Of a DNA stretch of 64,000 bases, positions 8,799 through 19,245 are shown in pieces. The notes under the pieces were generated by a model. It was given only the letters and a program-made list of their open reading frames with translations. It did no database searches and had not been told where the DNA came from. The translations under genes and the position numbers were made by a program. This stretch comes from Pedosphaera sp. (lineage in GTDB: Bacteria; Verrucomicrobiota; Verrucomicrobiia; Limisphaerales; Pedosphaeraceae): NCBI GenBank assembly GCA_028293325.1, contig JAQGPA010000054.1:27391-91390 (forward strand), read 5' to 3'. The stretch's first letter is position 1. Each line of letters starts with the position of its first letter.

Positions 8799-9012
8799 GT
8801 TAAGATCCCTGCGATGCCCGACCGGTTGGCAATGATGGTTCCTGTTTGTATCCGATTCCGAAATGAATTTCAATGAACATCTGCCCGGGCTGGCGCGCCA
8901 TACGCGCTGCACCGGCCAAAAACTAAATTCTTGCGCCCCATCCGGGGCTCCCAACAATGCCTCAACGATTTCGCCGCGTTTAGACAAATTCCAAACGCGC
9001 TGAAGTCGATTC

Positions 9013-11601
9013 CTATCCCCCAAACAAATCCATCTGCGGCGGTGGCGCAAGATTCTTGAGTTTGTCCCGCTCGGCGCGTTGGCGGGCGGTTTGGCGGACG
9101 TTCCCTTCGGGTGTGAGTTCGGATTCCTCCAGATTATGCAAAATTTCCTTGGCGCGTTCCAGCACCGCCTTGGGCACGCCAGCCAGCCGCGCCACCTGAA
9201 TGCCGTAACTCTTGTCCGTCCCGCCCGCCACGATCTTGCGCAAAAACACTATCTGATCGTTCCACTCCCGCACGGCGACGTTGAAGTTCTTCAAGCGTGG
9301 CAACCGTCCCGCCAGTTCCGTCAGCTCATGATAATGCGTGGCGAACAATGTTTTCGCCCCCACCTGGTTGTGCAAATACTCCACGATCGACCACGCCAAA
9401 CTCAACCCGTCGAACGTGCTGGTCCCGCGCCCAATCTCATCCAAAATAATCAGGCTGCGCTGCGTCGCGTTATTCAAAATGTTCGCCGTCTCGCTCATCT
9501 CCACCATGAAGGTCGATTGCCCGCGCGCCAGATCGTCGCTCGCCCCGATGCGCGTGAAGATGCGGTCAATCAAATCAATCCGCGCCTCGGCTGCTGGAAT
9601 AAACGAACCCGTATGCGCCAACAACGCCAACAACGCCACCTGCCGTATATACGTGCTCTTGCCGGCCATGTTCGGGCCGGTGATCAGCGCGATTTGCAAA
9701 CCGCCATCCAACTGCGCGTCGTTCGGCACGAACCGCTCGTCGCTCAATTTCTGCTCCAGCACCGGATGCCGTCCATCGCGGATGGTCAACACTCCCTCCG
9801 CACCCACATGCGGCCGGCAATAACCATACAGCCGCGCCGTTTCCGCGAACGCGGACAGCACGTCCAATTGCGCCAGTGCGCCCGCCGTTTCCAGGATTTC
9901 CGGCAACCGCGCCAGCACCCCTTCGCGCACCCGCAGGAACAATTCATATTCCAGCTTGATGCTCCGTTCCTGCGCGCCGAGGATTTTCCCCTCCATCTCC
10001 TTCAACTCCGGCGTGATGAACCGTTCCCCGTTCGCGATGGTCTGCTTGCGAATATATTGCGCCGGCACCTTGTCCAGATTGCTCCGCGTCACCTCGATGT
10101 AATAGCCGAACACCGAATTGAACCGCACTTTCAACGACGCAATGCCCGTCCGCTCGATCTCGTCCTGCTGCAATTTCGCAATCCAATCCTTCCCGCTCCG
10201 CGAGGCCGCGTGCAATTCATCCAACGCGGCATCGAACCCGTCGCGAATCAACCCGCCTTCCTTCAATGCCAGCGGCGGCTCGTCCAAAATCGCGCGCGCA
10301 ATCAACTCCACCAAATCCGGCATCTCGACCAATTGCCCCGCCAACTCCTCCATCAAACCGGCCGCGTGATTCTCCTCGGCCGCTTCATCCCCACCCAGCG
10401 CGGGCAACTCTTCATTCAAAGTTTCACCGCGCGCCGACGCTCCGCTTACCACGCCACTTAAAATCTCCTTCACCGCCGGCACCTGTTCCAACGCCATGCG
10501 CAACGCAATCAAATCCCGCGCGTTCCCGCTCCCCGCGCTCAAGCGCCCAATCGTCCGCTCCAAATCCCGCACCTGCGTTAATTGCACGCGGAATTTCTCC
10601 AGCGGTTCTGAATTCTCAATCCACGCCTGCACCGCCGCCTGCCGCCGGCCAATCGACGACGCATCCGCCAGCGGTTGCGAAAGCCAATCCCGCAAGCGTC
10701 GCGCCCCCATCGGCGTCACGGTGCGATTCAGCGCGCCATACAACGTGGCGTTGCGCGGCGCATCCCGATGCAACGGCTCCAGAATTTCCAGATGCCGCAG
10801 CGTAGTCAGATCAAGATTCAGGAAGTCGGACGTCTGATAACACGAAAGCGAAGTAAGATGCGCCAGGTCGCGCCGCAAATGTTGCGTCAGGTAATGCAAT
10901 ATCGCCCCCGCCGCGCCGATGGCCGCCAATTTGTTCTTCAGCCCAAAGCCATCGAGCGACGCCACCTTAAAATGGTCGCGCACGGCGAACTGCGCGGTTT
11001 CCGGCGCAAAAACCCAGTCGTCATAGGCGTTGAGAATCGGAAAGCTGCTCCGGAGCAATTCATGCAGCCGGGCGGCTTCCGTGGGCAAAATGATTTCCGC
11101 CGGACGCAGCCGCTCCAATTCCGCCAGCAGCGCGGCCTCTCCCTCCACCTCGGTGCATTTAAAACTGCCGGTCGTCACATCCACCAGCGCGAGACCGAAC
11201 TCCTTGCCCAGCCCATAAACCGCCGCGATAAAATTATTCCGCTCCGCCTGGAGCATCCGCTCGTCGAAATGCGTGCCGGGACTCAGGATTTGCGTCACCT
11301 CCCGTTTCACCAACTGCCCGGGCCGCGCCTCCTCCAGTTGCTCACAGATCGCCACCTTGCGACCCGCCTTGAGGATTCGGGAAATATAATTGTTCGCGGC
11401 ATGGAACGGGATGCCGCACATGGGAATCAGTCCGCGTTTGGTCAGCGCCACGTTGAGCAACTGCGCCCCCTGCTGCGCGTCCTCGAAGAACATTTCATAG
11501 AAATCCCCCAGGCGAAACAGCAGGATCGCATCCTTGGGCAATTCGCCCTTGATCCGGCGATACTGCGCCATCATCGGGGTAAGTTCTTTATCCGCAGACA
11601 T
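9013..11601 (-). CDS. mutS: DNA mismatch repair protein MutS
   Basis: This 862-residue protein recognises base mismatches and small loops and recruits MutL. The N-terminal mismatch-binding domain has LGDFYEMFFEDAQ with the Phe-x-Glu contact. The C-terminal ATPase shows Walker A TGPNMAGKSTYIRQVALLAL, SFIPAAEARIDLIDRIFTRI, Walker B region LIILDEIGRGTSTFDGLSLA and ATHYHEL. Length and motifs fit MutS1. The start is ATG 11601 (MSADKELTPMMAQYRRIKGE); the open frame runs 113 codons further upstream through repeat DNA, and that extension is not credible as protein. It is monocistronic here, with a 214-bp gap downstream before the methyltransferase start. Confidence 0.96.
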   Translation of the reverse strand: MSADKELTPMMAQYRRIKGELPKDAILLFRLGDFYEMFFEDAQQGAQLLNVALTKRGLIPMCGIPFHAANNYISRILKAGRKVAICEQLEEARPGQLVKREVTQILSPGTHFDERMLQAERNNFIAAVYGLGKEFGLALVDVTTGSFKCTEVEGEAALLAELERLRPAEIILPTEAARLHELLRSSFPILNAYDDWVFAPETAQFAVRDHFKVASLDGFGLKNKLAAIGAAGAILHYLTQHLRRDLAHLTSLSCYQTSDFLNLDLTTLRHLEILEPLHRDAPRNATLYGALNRTVTPMGARRLRDWLSQPLADASSIGRRQAAVQAWIENSEPLEKFRVQLTQVRDLERTIGRLSAGSGNARDLIALRMALEQVPAVKEILSGVVSGASARGETLNEELPALGGDEAAEENHAAGLMEELAGQLVEMPDLVELIARAILDEPPLALKEGGLIRDGFDAALDELHAASRSGKDWIAKLQQDEIERTGIASLKVRFNSVFGYYIEVTRSNLDKVPAQYIRKQTIANGERFITPELKEMEGKILGAQERSIKLEYELFLRVREGVLARLPEILETAGALAQLDVLSAFAETARLYGYCRPHVGAEGVLTIRDGRHPVLEQKLSDERFVPNDAQLDGGLQIALITGPNMAGKSTYIRQVALLALLAHTGSFIPAAEARIDLIDRIFTRIGASDDLARGQSTFMVEMSETANILNNATQRSLIILDEIGRGTSTFDGLSLAWSIVEYLHNQVGAKTLFATHYHELTELAGRLPRLKNFNVAVREWNDQIVFLRKIVAGGTDKSYGIQVARLAGVPKAVLERAKEILHNLEESELTPEGNVRQTARQRAERDKLKNLAPPPQMDLFGG

Positions 11602-12084
11602 TGGGAAGAAATTTAGACGGCTTTGGCTTGCAGGTCGAAAAGAAACTTTCACCCGACTTTCCCCCCAACTCGGAACTCGGAACGCCGAACCCTGAACCTC
11701 TTTGTTTATCTTCATATTGGCCGTGCGCAAGCACCCTCCCAGTGCCGGAGGCACGAAAGAATTTAGCCCACAGCGCAAGCTGTGGGATTCCGCTCCAAAG
11801 CCCCAAGCCCCTGTCGGGGCGACACAACCATACTGGTCACCGCTCACATTTTCGCGCTTCCAGCGCGGCGAGCCCCACGAGCATCTCCCCCAACTCTGAA
11901 CGCCGAACTCGAAACTCAGAACATTCAGTTTAGTTTTCATAATGGCTGTCCGCTAGGACCAGAATAAAAAACTACCTTTAGTTACCTTCCGATACCTTCC
12001 GGCTACCTTGATTTACTGTCCGACACCTTGATTGACCGTCCGGCAGGACCCTGCCGGTCGGCATTCCCCCAACTCCGATAATGC

Positions 12085-12128
12085 CGCACTCCGAATTTGC
12101 CTGCCCCGAAGGGCGTGGCAGCACCTTT
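12085..12128. repeat. 44-bp direct repeat, copy 1
   Basis: This stretch is identical over 44 bp to 12321-12364; both begin ccgcactccgaatttgcctg and end ggcgtggcagcacctt. A shorter diverged version (ccccgaag...gtggcagcacc) occurs near 63520. Confidence 0.9.
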
Positions 12129-12320
12129 TGTTTTGCATTCCATCTTCATAATGACCAGTCCGGAAGGACCTTCATAATGGCAGTCCGCTAGGACCTCCGC
12201 GTTCTCCGCCTGCTCCCATTGATTGACCCCGCCTTGTGCCAGGACCCCCTTCCGCCTTCTCCGCGACTCCGCGACTCCGCGACTCCGCGGTTAATTTCCC
12301 TTTTCGGACAATTCCGCACT

Positions 12321-12364
12321 CCGCACTCCGAATTTGCCTGCCCCGAAGGGCGTGGCAGCACCTT
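12321..12364. repeat. 44-bp direct repeat, copy 2
   Basis: This is the second identical copy of the 44-bp unit at 12085-12128, 236 bp downstream. It lies just 5' of the 7/21-bp repeat array that enters the small gene at 12413. Confidence 0.9.
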
Positions 12365-12390
12365 GATTTACTCAGTTGCATAAAAAAACT

Positions 12391-12536
12391 ACCTTTAGTT
12401 ACCTTGATTTCCCTATGGACTACCTTGATTTCCTTGGTGGCTACCTTTAGCTGCCTGAGGGCTACCTTGATTTACCGGGTGGCTACCTTTAGTTACTTGG
12501 GAGCTACCTTTAGTGACTTGGTGGCTACCTTGATTT
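12391..12536. repeat. 21-bp tandem repeat array overlapping a gene's 3' end
   Basis: Six 21-bp units lie at 12411-12431, 12432-12452, 12453-12473, 12474-12494, 12495-12515 and 12516-12536. Each carries the core ctacctt followed by gattt or tag(t/c)t and a variable 6-9 bp spacer. A partial unit precedes them at 12391-12410. Because 21 is a multiple of three, the array reads on the minus strand as in-frame heptapeptides, each centred on (N/T/A)(Q/K)GS. The array makes up the C-terminal tail of the protein encoded at 12413-12790 and continues past its stop codon. Confidence 0.9.
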
Positions 12537-12790
12537 GCTGCACGGTAGGCCAGGTGCTGCGCCAGGAGCCGCGGCGCCTCCCACTCCGCATAGCCCCCAT
12601 GGCACCAGGCCGACATATTCTGTTCCGAGATCGGCCGCCCGCCGAACCGCTCCGCCAGCACCGCTTGCACCGCCGGCAAGGTATTGAGCCAGGCCACCCT
12701 ATCCCGGTGCGAATTCCCATCCTCCAGCCGCCGATTCAACTCCTCCCGCAACGCCGCCGGCAACCGCGCAACTTTCCCATGTCGTATCAT
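12413..12790 (-). CDS. Small 'RISEQN'-type Verrucomicrobia protein with repeat-encoded tail
   Basis: This 125-residue protein begins MIRHGKVARLPAALREELN, preceded on its strand by a good ribosome-binding site (gaggag, 10 nt upstream of ATG 12790). The N-terminal 85 residues (NRRLEDG, VAWLNTLPAVQAVLAERFGG, RPISEQNMSAWCHGGYAEWE) look like a short DNA-binding-like family that I recall as recurrent in Verrucomicrobia genomes; its function is unknown. From about residue 86 on, the protein consists of heptapeptides such as TKGSHQV, NQGSPQA and AKGSHQG, encoded by the 21-bp DNA repeat. The normal C-terminus has probably been lost and replaced by repeat DNA. It stands alone in the repeat region upstream of the defence operon. 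Confidence 0.65.
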   Translation of the reverse strand: MIRHGKVARLPAALREELNRRLEDGNSHRDRVAWLNTLPAVQAVLAERFGGRPISEQNMSAWCHGGYAEWEAPRLLAQHLAYRAANQGSHQVTKGSSQVTKGSHPVNQGSPQAAKGSHQGNQGSP

Positions 12791-13364
12791 AACAACAGCT
12801 CTCCTCATTTATTTGGTTTGGTTTGTTCATTGACCGAAATTCTTGAACGCCCCTCCGCGACTCCGCACTCCGAATTTGGCAGCCCCCTCCGCGTTCTCCG
12901 CTTGCTCCCATTTCTCCAGTGCCAGGTCACCCTTGTGGATTCTCCGCGCCTCCGCGACTCCGCGGTTAATTTCCCTTTTCGCATTCCGAACTTTCTTATC
13001 GTTCATCATGGCGATTCAACCACAAACCCAAACCCTTGGATGTCGCTCGTGTCGCTCCTGTCGCTCAGCTTTTTGCGACAAAAACACCCATTCGCCCCTT
13101 TGTTTGCAGGCATGTCATGAGTTCTGATGGCCCAATTTGTGAAAAACCTCGTTTTTGCAATGCCCCATTCCGAACCAATCCCAACGGGATTGAATCATCC
13201 AGCCTGGGGTTGCGAGCAACAGCGAGCTACCCCAGGAAACATCCATCAACCAACCCTTCACTTCCGCGCATCGCGCGGCGAGCCCCGCGAGCATTCTCCG
13301 CCTACGCGTTCCTTTCCAATTGCCTTCCCCTCCCCAAACGCTACGATTCCACCCACCTAACTGC
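12791..13364. repeat. Repeat-rich intergenic region upstream of hsdM
   Basis: I see no gene in these 574 bp. They hold a second version of the segments seen at 12200-12300 (ctccgcgttctccgc, then gcgactccgcggttaatttc at about 12950-12975) and a 9-bp triplet repeat at 13041-13067 (tgtcgctc plus one variable base). The promoter of the downstream defence operon must lie in the right part, but I could not identify it. The open frames on either strand lack domain similarity and start inside repeats. Confidence 0.65.
13041..13067. repeat. 9-bp tandem repeat, three units
   Basis: Three consecutive units read tgtcgctcg, tgtcgctcc and tgtcgctca. The unit is short and may be a decayed member of the surrounding repeat families. 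Confidence 0.8.
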
Positions 13365-14986
<1,622 letters not shown>

Positions 14987-14999
<13 letters not shown>

Positions 15000-15892
15000 G
15001 CATATCTGAATTTACTTTCGGTTTTGGGTTTCTGTCCGAGCAAACTCAACGCCATTGGACAAACCTGCGCGTTGCACCCGTCTTGCCGAGCCTGCAACAA
15101 GAACAGCACGAAGGATGGGATGCACACCTCCCTCTTACGGCGGCCGACTACTATTATCAATTTAAGTTGAGTGATTATCTTGAGCACGCTAATTCCAAAT
15201 TTATTGCAAAAGGAATCTACCCGGGCGCCTATTACCGTATCGCGCTTCACAGACGAAATTGGAATCAACAACACCAGCGCTTAAAAATTCATTCGATTAA
15301 GAATCCCAATACGTACTACGTTGCCCCCGAGTTTCATAACATTGCAGCATTTAACTCTGCATTTATGAGCAAACAGTTGCTTAACAGTTCAAGACTTATC
15401 CCACTGGCAGACTGTAAAAATATCGCGGACAACAACCAGCATTACATAACTTTTCGCTACGGAGCGCCCACCTGGAAGTTCCATTCGGATCCTGAAACTC
15501 ACGAAACGTCAATTAATGGAGCAAACATTCAAGGGTTATATCGAGACGGACGGCACCAATTCCGGAAGGTCGACGATGGTTTCGCCGCAGAACTTTTCCA
15601 TAAGGCTGCTGCGAGCGCTCAAACTGTCATTACGAAGGAGAGTGACAAAAAAAAGCGCACAAAAAGGCCGACAGAGGAAACAGGGGTAATGGCAGCCGCA
15701 CAGGGGCTTCCCACCCCCGAAATCGAAGCACAAGCAGAGGTGAACAGGGAAGTTGAGCCCAAGGACATTGAGTTACTTGACTACAACCCGGAGAGACATC
15801 GGCGGCGTGATGTGCTGAAGCGGACATCGCAAGTTTTGTCTGTGTTTTTTGGCCTCACCCTTGTGCTAGTCGGGGAAAGGGGAAGGAGATGA
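14987..15892 (+). CDS. Uncharacterised protein between hsdM and hsdS; candidate PD-(D/E)xK-like
   Basis: This 301-residue protein has no function I can name. Its N-terminal part ([13 protein letters not shown], then [15 protein letters not shown] and [14 protein letters not shown], about residues 12-64) shows an Asp followed by Q-x-K, which is reminiscent of Mrr-like and other PD-(D/E)xK nucleases. An Asp/Tyr/His-rich middle follows ([41 protein letters not shown]). The last 90 residues hold a Lys-rich linker, an acidic segment and a hydrophobic patch ([13 protein letters not shown]). It overlaps hsdM by 13 bp and hsdS by 4 bp (ATGA), so it is co-translated with the R-M subunits. It could be a nuclease, an anti-restriction control or another accessory defence factor. 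Confidence 0.75.
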
Positions 15893-17142
15893 GCAGGTGG
15901 CCCATACGGACGATTGACGAGTTGAAAGCGAAAACCAACGCTGCCATCGCCATTGGTCCGTTTGGTTCGCGCATGAAAAGCGACTGCTATGTTGCGGCTG
16001 GCATCCCGGTTATTCGCGGAAACAACATCTCAGATACGCGTGAGTTGGTAGGAGAAATGGTTTACATCGCGCCGGAAAAGGCGCAGGAGGTTCGTTCGTC
16101 TATCATATTTGCTGACGATCTCTTCTTTCCGCATCGTGGATCTATCGGCCTCGTTGGTATCGTGCCACGAAAGGGCGTGGAGCGTTATGTTCAATCCAGC
16201 AGCCTGATGAAGCTCACGTGCGACCGCGCACAGGTAGAGCCGCTTTTTCTTTTCTATTTCTTCAGATCAGAACAAGGTCGCCACGAACTACTCAAAAATG
16301 CTTCCACAGTTGGCACGCCCGGAATCGGTCAGCCGCTTTCTTCTTTGAAGTCAATTCGTGTTGCGCTTCCACCTCTCTCCGAACAACGCGCCATTGCCTC
16401 GGTGTTGGGGGCGCTGGACGACAAGATTGAGTTGAACCGGCGGATGAACGAGACGCTGGAGGCGCTGACCCAGAGCCTGTTCAAATCCTGGTTCGTGGAC
16501 CCCACCCAATCCGCCCTCCCCAAAGGCTGGACGACTCGCGCGTTGTATGACTGCGCGGGCTACATCAACGGAGCAGCGTTCCGGAACGAACACTTTTCCG
16601 CTGACCGTCTAGGATTGCCGGTCATTAAGATTGGCGAGCTAAAAGATGGAATTACCGCGCAAACAAAATTCTGCGAAATTGAGCGCGAGCCAAAATACCG
16701 AATCAATTCCGGCGACATTTTGTTCTCATGGTCCGGTAGTCCCGACACTTCAATTGATATTTTCATTTGGACAGAAGGCGAAGGTTGGCTGAACCAGCAC
16801 ATCTTTAAGATTCAATTTAAACGGCCAGTAGAAAAGTTCTTTGTCTATTATCTACTCCGACATCTCAAACCAGTGTTCGTCGAGATCGCTCGGGACAAGC
16901 AGACAACCGGCCTTGGTCATGTCACCGGCCAAGATTTGAAGAGGTTGAAAACATTTTTCCCACCAGACGAAATTTTGCAGAAGTTTAACCACGTCGTTGA
17001 GCCGTTGTTTAAGAAAGTCTATTCCAACCTCCACGAATCCCGCACCCTCGCCGCGCTGCGAGACGCGCTGCTGCCGAAGCTGCTGTCGGGCGAGTTGCGC
17101 GTTGTCCCCAGTTGCTACCAGAATCAACAGTCCTTGGTTTAA
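15889..17142 (+). CDS. hsdS: Type I restriction-modification specificity subunit HsdS
   Basis: This 417-residue DNA-recognition subunit has two target-recognition domains. TRD1 (about 1-165, with IAIGPFGSRMKSDCY and PVIRGNNISD) is followed by the central conserved helix (LPPLSEQRAIASVLGALDDK, then LNRRMNETLEALTQSLFKSW). TRD2 (about 212-370, with GAAFRNEHFSADRLGLPVIK) leads to the terminal repeat (LHESRTLAALRDALLPKLLS). A strong ribosome-binding site (ggaaggag) precedes the ATG, which overlaps the previous gene's stop. Two different TRDs predict a bipartite target sequence, which cannot be read from the protein. The next gene starts 4 bp after its stop. Confidence 0.94.
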   Translation: MSRWPIRTIDELKAKTNAAIAIGPFGSRMKSDCYVAAGIPVIRGNNISDTRELVGEMVYIAPEKAQEVRSSIIFADDLFFPHRGSIGLVGIVPRKGVERYVQSSSLMKLTCDRAQVEPLFLFYFFRSEQGRHELLKNASTVGTPGIGQPLSSLKSIRVALPPLSEQRAIASVLGALDDKIELNRRMNETLEALTQSLFKSWFVDPTQSALPKGWTTRALYDCAGYINGAAFRNEHFSADRLGLPVIKIGELKDGITAQTKFCEIEREPKYRINSGDILFSWSGSPDTSIDIFIWTEGEGWLNQHIFKIQFKRPVEKFFVYYLLRHLKPVFVEIARDKQTTGLGHVTGQDLKRLKTFFPPDEILQKFNHVVEPLFKKVYSNLHESRTLAALRDALLPKLLSGELRVVPSCYQNQQSLV

Positions 17143-17146
17143 CACT

Positions 17147-19228
17147 ATGAAAATAATCAAATTCCGTGTTTATGGTTTCCGCTCAGTGGAAGATAGTGGT
17201 TGGATCGACATAGGCAACGTTTCAGCTCTGATCGGCACTAATGAATCAGGCAAAACAAATCTGCTGATTCCCTTGTGGAAATTAAATCCTGCCAAAAACG
17301 GAGAGATTAAACCAACTACTGACTATCCACGCAAGCGCTACAACGAAATACGAGTGATGGACAAAAAGCCGACATTTGTCACGGCTCAGTTTGAGCTAGC
17401 TCCAAATGAAATTCAGAAGGTGGTTGAATTAACGGGCGCGGTCGCTGATGACGCAAAATTTGTTGAAATCTCGCGAGACTTTGATGGGAAATATTCTGCG
17501 ATCTTTATTCCAGCAGGACAAAACGCGGGAGTTACTGTGGCAAGTGTTAAAGAACTTTTGGAACAAACCGCATCGGATTTGAAGAAATTTTCAGTTGACT
17601 CGGCTGAAGCAGAAACTCGTGACATGGCAATCCGAGTTATCGCCACGACACAAACAAACATTTCCGGCAATGAATTGGACGTTAACGCCTTGGTGGAAGT
17701 CGTATGCAGCTTGGATGCAATCAAACCAAAAAGGAGAGCGCAAGGGCTGGTCGCCGCGCGACTCAAACAACTATTTAGTAAGTTGGATTTGTTAGACCAT
17801 TCATTGCAGCGGCCTAATCCGACACAAAACGCAGAGGCTCGAAGCTATGTCCTCAAGGCAATGCCATCATTCGTTTATTATTCAAACTACGGCAATTTAG
17901 ATTCGGAAATTTATCTTCCACACGTTATTGAAAATTTAGAGCGCGCTGGTCTCGGTGCGAAAGAAGAAGCCAAAACTCGCACACTCAAGGTTTTGTTTGA
18001 GTTCGTTAAACTTGAACCTCAAGAAATTCTTGAACTGGGCCGTGACCTTCAAAGAAATCAAGGACGACCAAACGAGGAGCAAGTTGCAGCCGTAGCCGAG
18101 AAAAAAAAGGAACGCGATATTTTGCTTCAGTCGGCCTCCACGGAACTTACAAGCAAATTTAGGAATTGGTGGAGACAGGGAGAATATAGGTTCCGTTTTC
18201 AAGCGGATGGTGACCACTTCCGCATTTGGGTATCGGATGACAAAAGACCGGAGGACATCGAATTGGAAGGACGAAGCACCGGCCTTCAGTGGTTTTTTAG
18301 TTTTTATTTAATTTTTTTGGTGGAAAGTCAGGACTCTCATCAAGGTTCGGTTCTGTTGCTTGACGAACCCGGTTTGTCGTTACATCCGCTCGCGCAACGC
18401 GATCTCTCACAGTTCTTTGAAAATCTCTCCAGAACTAATCAAATTCTTTACACAACGCATTCACCGTTCATGGTTGATCCAGATCATTTGGATAGGGTTA
18501 AGGCTGTTTATGTTTCCCCGGAGGGTGCAACTACCGTCTCCAGTGATTTACGTGCCAACGAGAAAATGACGGCACAATCGCGTTCTATTTATCCGGTTTA
18601 TGCGGCGCTCGGTTTGAGCGTCTCAGACACACTTCTTCAAGGTTGCCAAATCATTATTGTCGAAGGTGCAAGCGATCAACTCGCTTTGAGCGCCATCAAA
18701 ACCTATTTGATCGGGCATGGCTTGCTGTCTCCTCGTCGCGACTTGGTTTTCATTCCAGCCGGAGGTGTTCGAGGTATCACTACAGTGGTAGGTATCGTTT
18801 CAGGCCCAACTGATTCACCTCCCTTTGTGCTTTTAGATGATGATGCTGCGGGTAGGGATCTTGCGAAAAAACTTTGTTCGGGTCTGTATGCTGCCGAAAA
18901 AGAGAAGGTTATTAAATTTTCGAGGGAAACTACCGGCAGTGATACGGAACTCGAAGATTTGTGGCCACCAAATTTCTTGGCTGAAGTCGCGAATAAGTTA
19001 CTTCGCGGTCCGGATGAAGATTTTTCTGATTTTATCCAGCCTAGTTTGCCATTTTGCGAACAAGTTGAAGCGTTCGCAAAAAAACATGCTATCACGCTTC
19101 AAGAAGGCTGGAAAGTTGAGCTTGCGAAGAACGCCAAAACCAAACTCCTTCGCGATCTTTCTGCGATTCCAACTGACGGGGCCCAGGCGATACGCTGGCT
19201 AGAGTTGTTCAGGACTTTCACGAAGTGA
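17147..19228 (+). CDS. OLD-family ATPase/TOPRIM nuclease inside the type I R-M operon
   Basis: This 693-residue protein combines an SMC-like ABC ATPase with a TOPRIM nuclease. Walker A is GTNESGKT (residues 30-37), Walker B region [18 protein letters not shown] (about 403-420) and the H-loop TTHSPFMVD. The TOPRIM part has IIVEGASDQ (about 503-511) and [11 protein letters not shown] (about 562-572), giving the metal-binding Glu and Asp pair. Phage P2 OLD and GajA of Gabija have this architecture and cut DNA in defence. The start is ATG 17147, 4 bp after hsdS; a longer frame from 16997 is an out-of-frame shadow of hsdS. It touches the hsdR frame downstream. No GajB-like UvrD helicase is present, so it is not a normal Gabija pair. 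Confidence 0.88.
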   Translation: MKIIKFRVYGFRSVEDSGWIDIGNVSALIGTNESGKTNLLIPLWKLNPAKNGEIKPTTDYPRKRYNEIRVMDKKPTFVTAQFELAPNEIQKVVELTGAVADDAKFVEISRDFDGKYSAIFIPAGQNAGVTVASVKELLEQTASDLKKFSVDSAEAETRDMAIRVIATTQTNISGNELDVNALVEVVCSLDAIKPKRRAQGLVAARLKQLFSKLDLLDHSLQRPNPTQNAEARSYVLKAMPSFVYYSNYGNLDSEIYLPHVIENLERAGLGAKEEAKTRTLKVLFEFVKLEPQEILELGRDLQRNQGRPNEEQVAAVAEKKKERDILLQSASTELTSKFRNWWRQGEYRFRFQADGDHFRIWVSDDKRPEDIELEGRSTGLQWFFSFYLIFLVESQDSHQGSVLLLDEPGLSLHPLAQRDLSQFFENLSRTNQILYTTHSPFMVDPDHLDRVKAVYVSPEGATTVSSDLRANEKMTAQSRSIYPVYAALGLSVSDTLLQGCQIIIVEGASDQLALSAIKTYLIGHGLLSPRRDLVFIPAGGVRGITTVVGIVSGPTDSPPFVLLDDDAAGRDLAKKLCSGLYAAEKEKVIKFSRETTGSDTELEDLWPPNFLAEVANKLLRGPDEDFSDFIQPSLPFCEQVEAFAKKHAITLQEGWKVELAKNAKTKLLRDLSAIPTDGAQAIRWLELFRTFTK

Positions 19229-19245
19229 CTTATTCCGAACGAAAC

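Larger units (their letters stand above)
11602..12390. repeat. Repeat-dense intergenic region upstream of mutS
   Basis: No credible gene lies here. The DNA is a mosaic of short dispersed repeats. They include runs of 'aactcgg/aacgccgaac' type (11660-11700 and 11880-11930), a 'cataatgg-ccgt-ccg' type unit (near 11710, 11940 and 12145-12195), a block with self-complementary 'cacagcgcaagctgtg' (about 11768-11783), and degenerate 7-mer strings of tacctt/gatttac type (11970-12040). An actcc-gcg tandem runs at 12265-12295. Related pieces recur at 12.9 kb, 22.4 kb and 63.4-64 kb. Reading frames crossing it are shadows. Confidence 0.8.

Noticed and set aside
11602..11940. N-terminal extension of MutS by 113 codons
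   Set aside because: The extension runs through dispersed-repeat DNA and has no family similarity. The canonical MutS start (MSADKELTP) is at 11601.
12391..12536. 21-bp array considered as a CRISPR
   Set aside because: Units are contiguous, with no unique spacers of constant length and no cas genes in the window.
12236..13120. 294-codon plus-strand frame through the repeat region
   Set aside because: It lies across the 21-bp repeat array and the antisense of the 12413-12790 gene; its low-complexity content comes from repeats, and no domain is visible.
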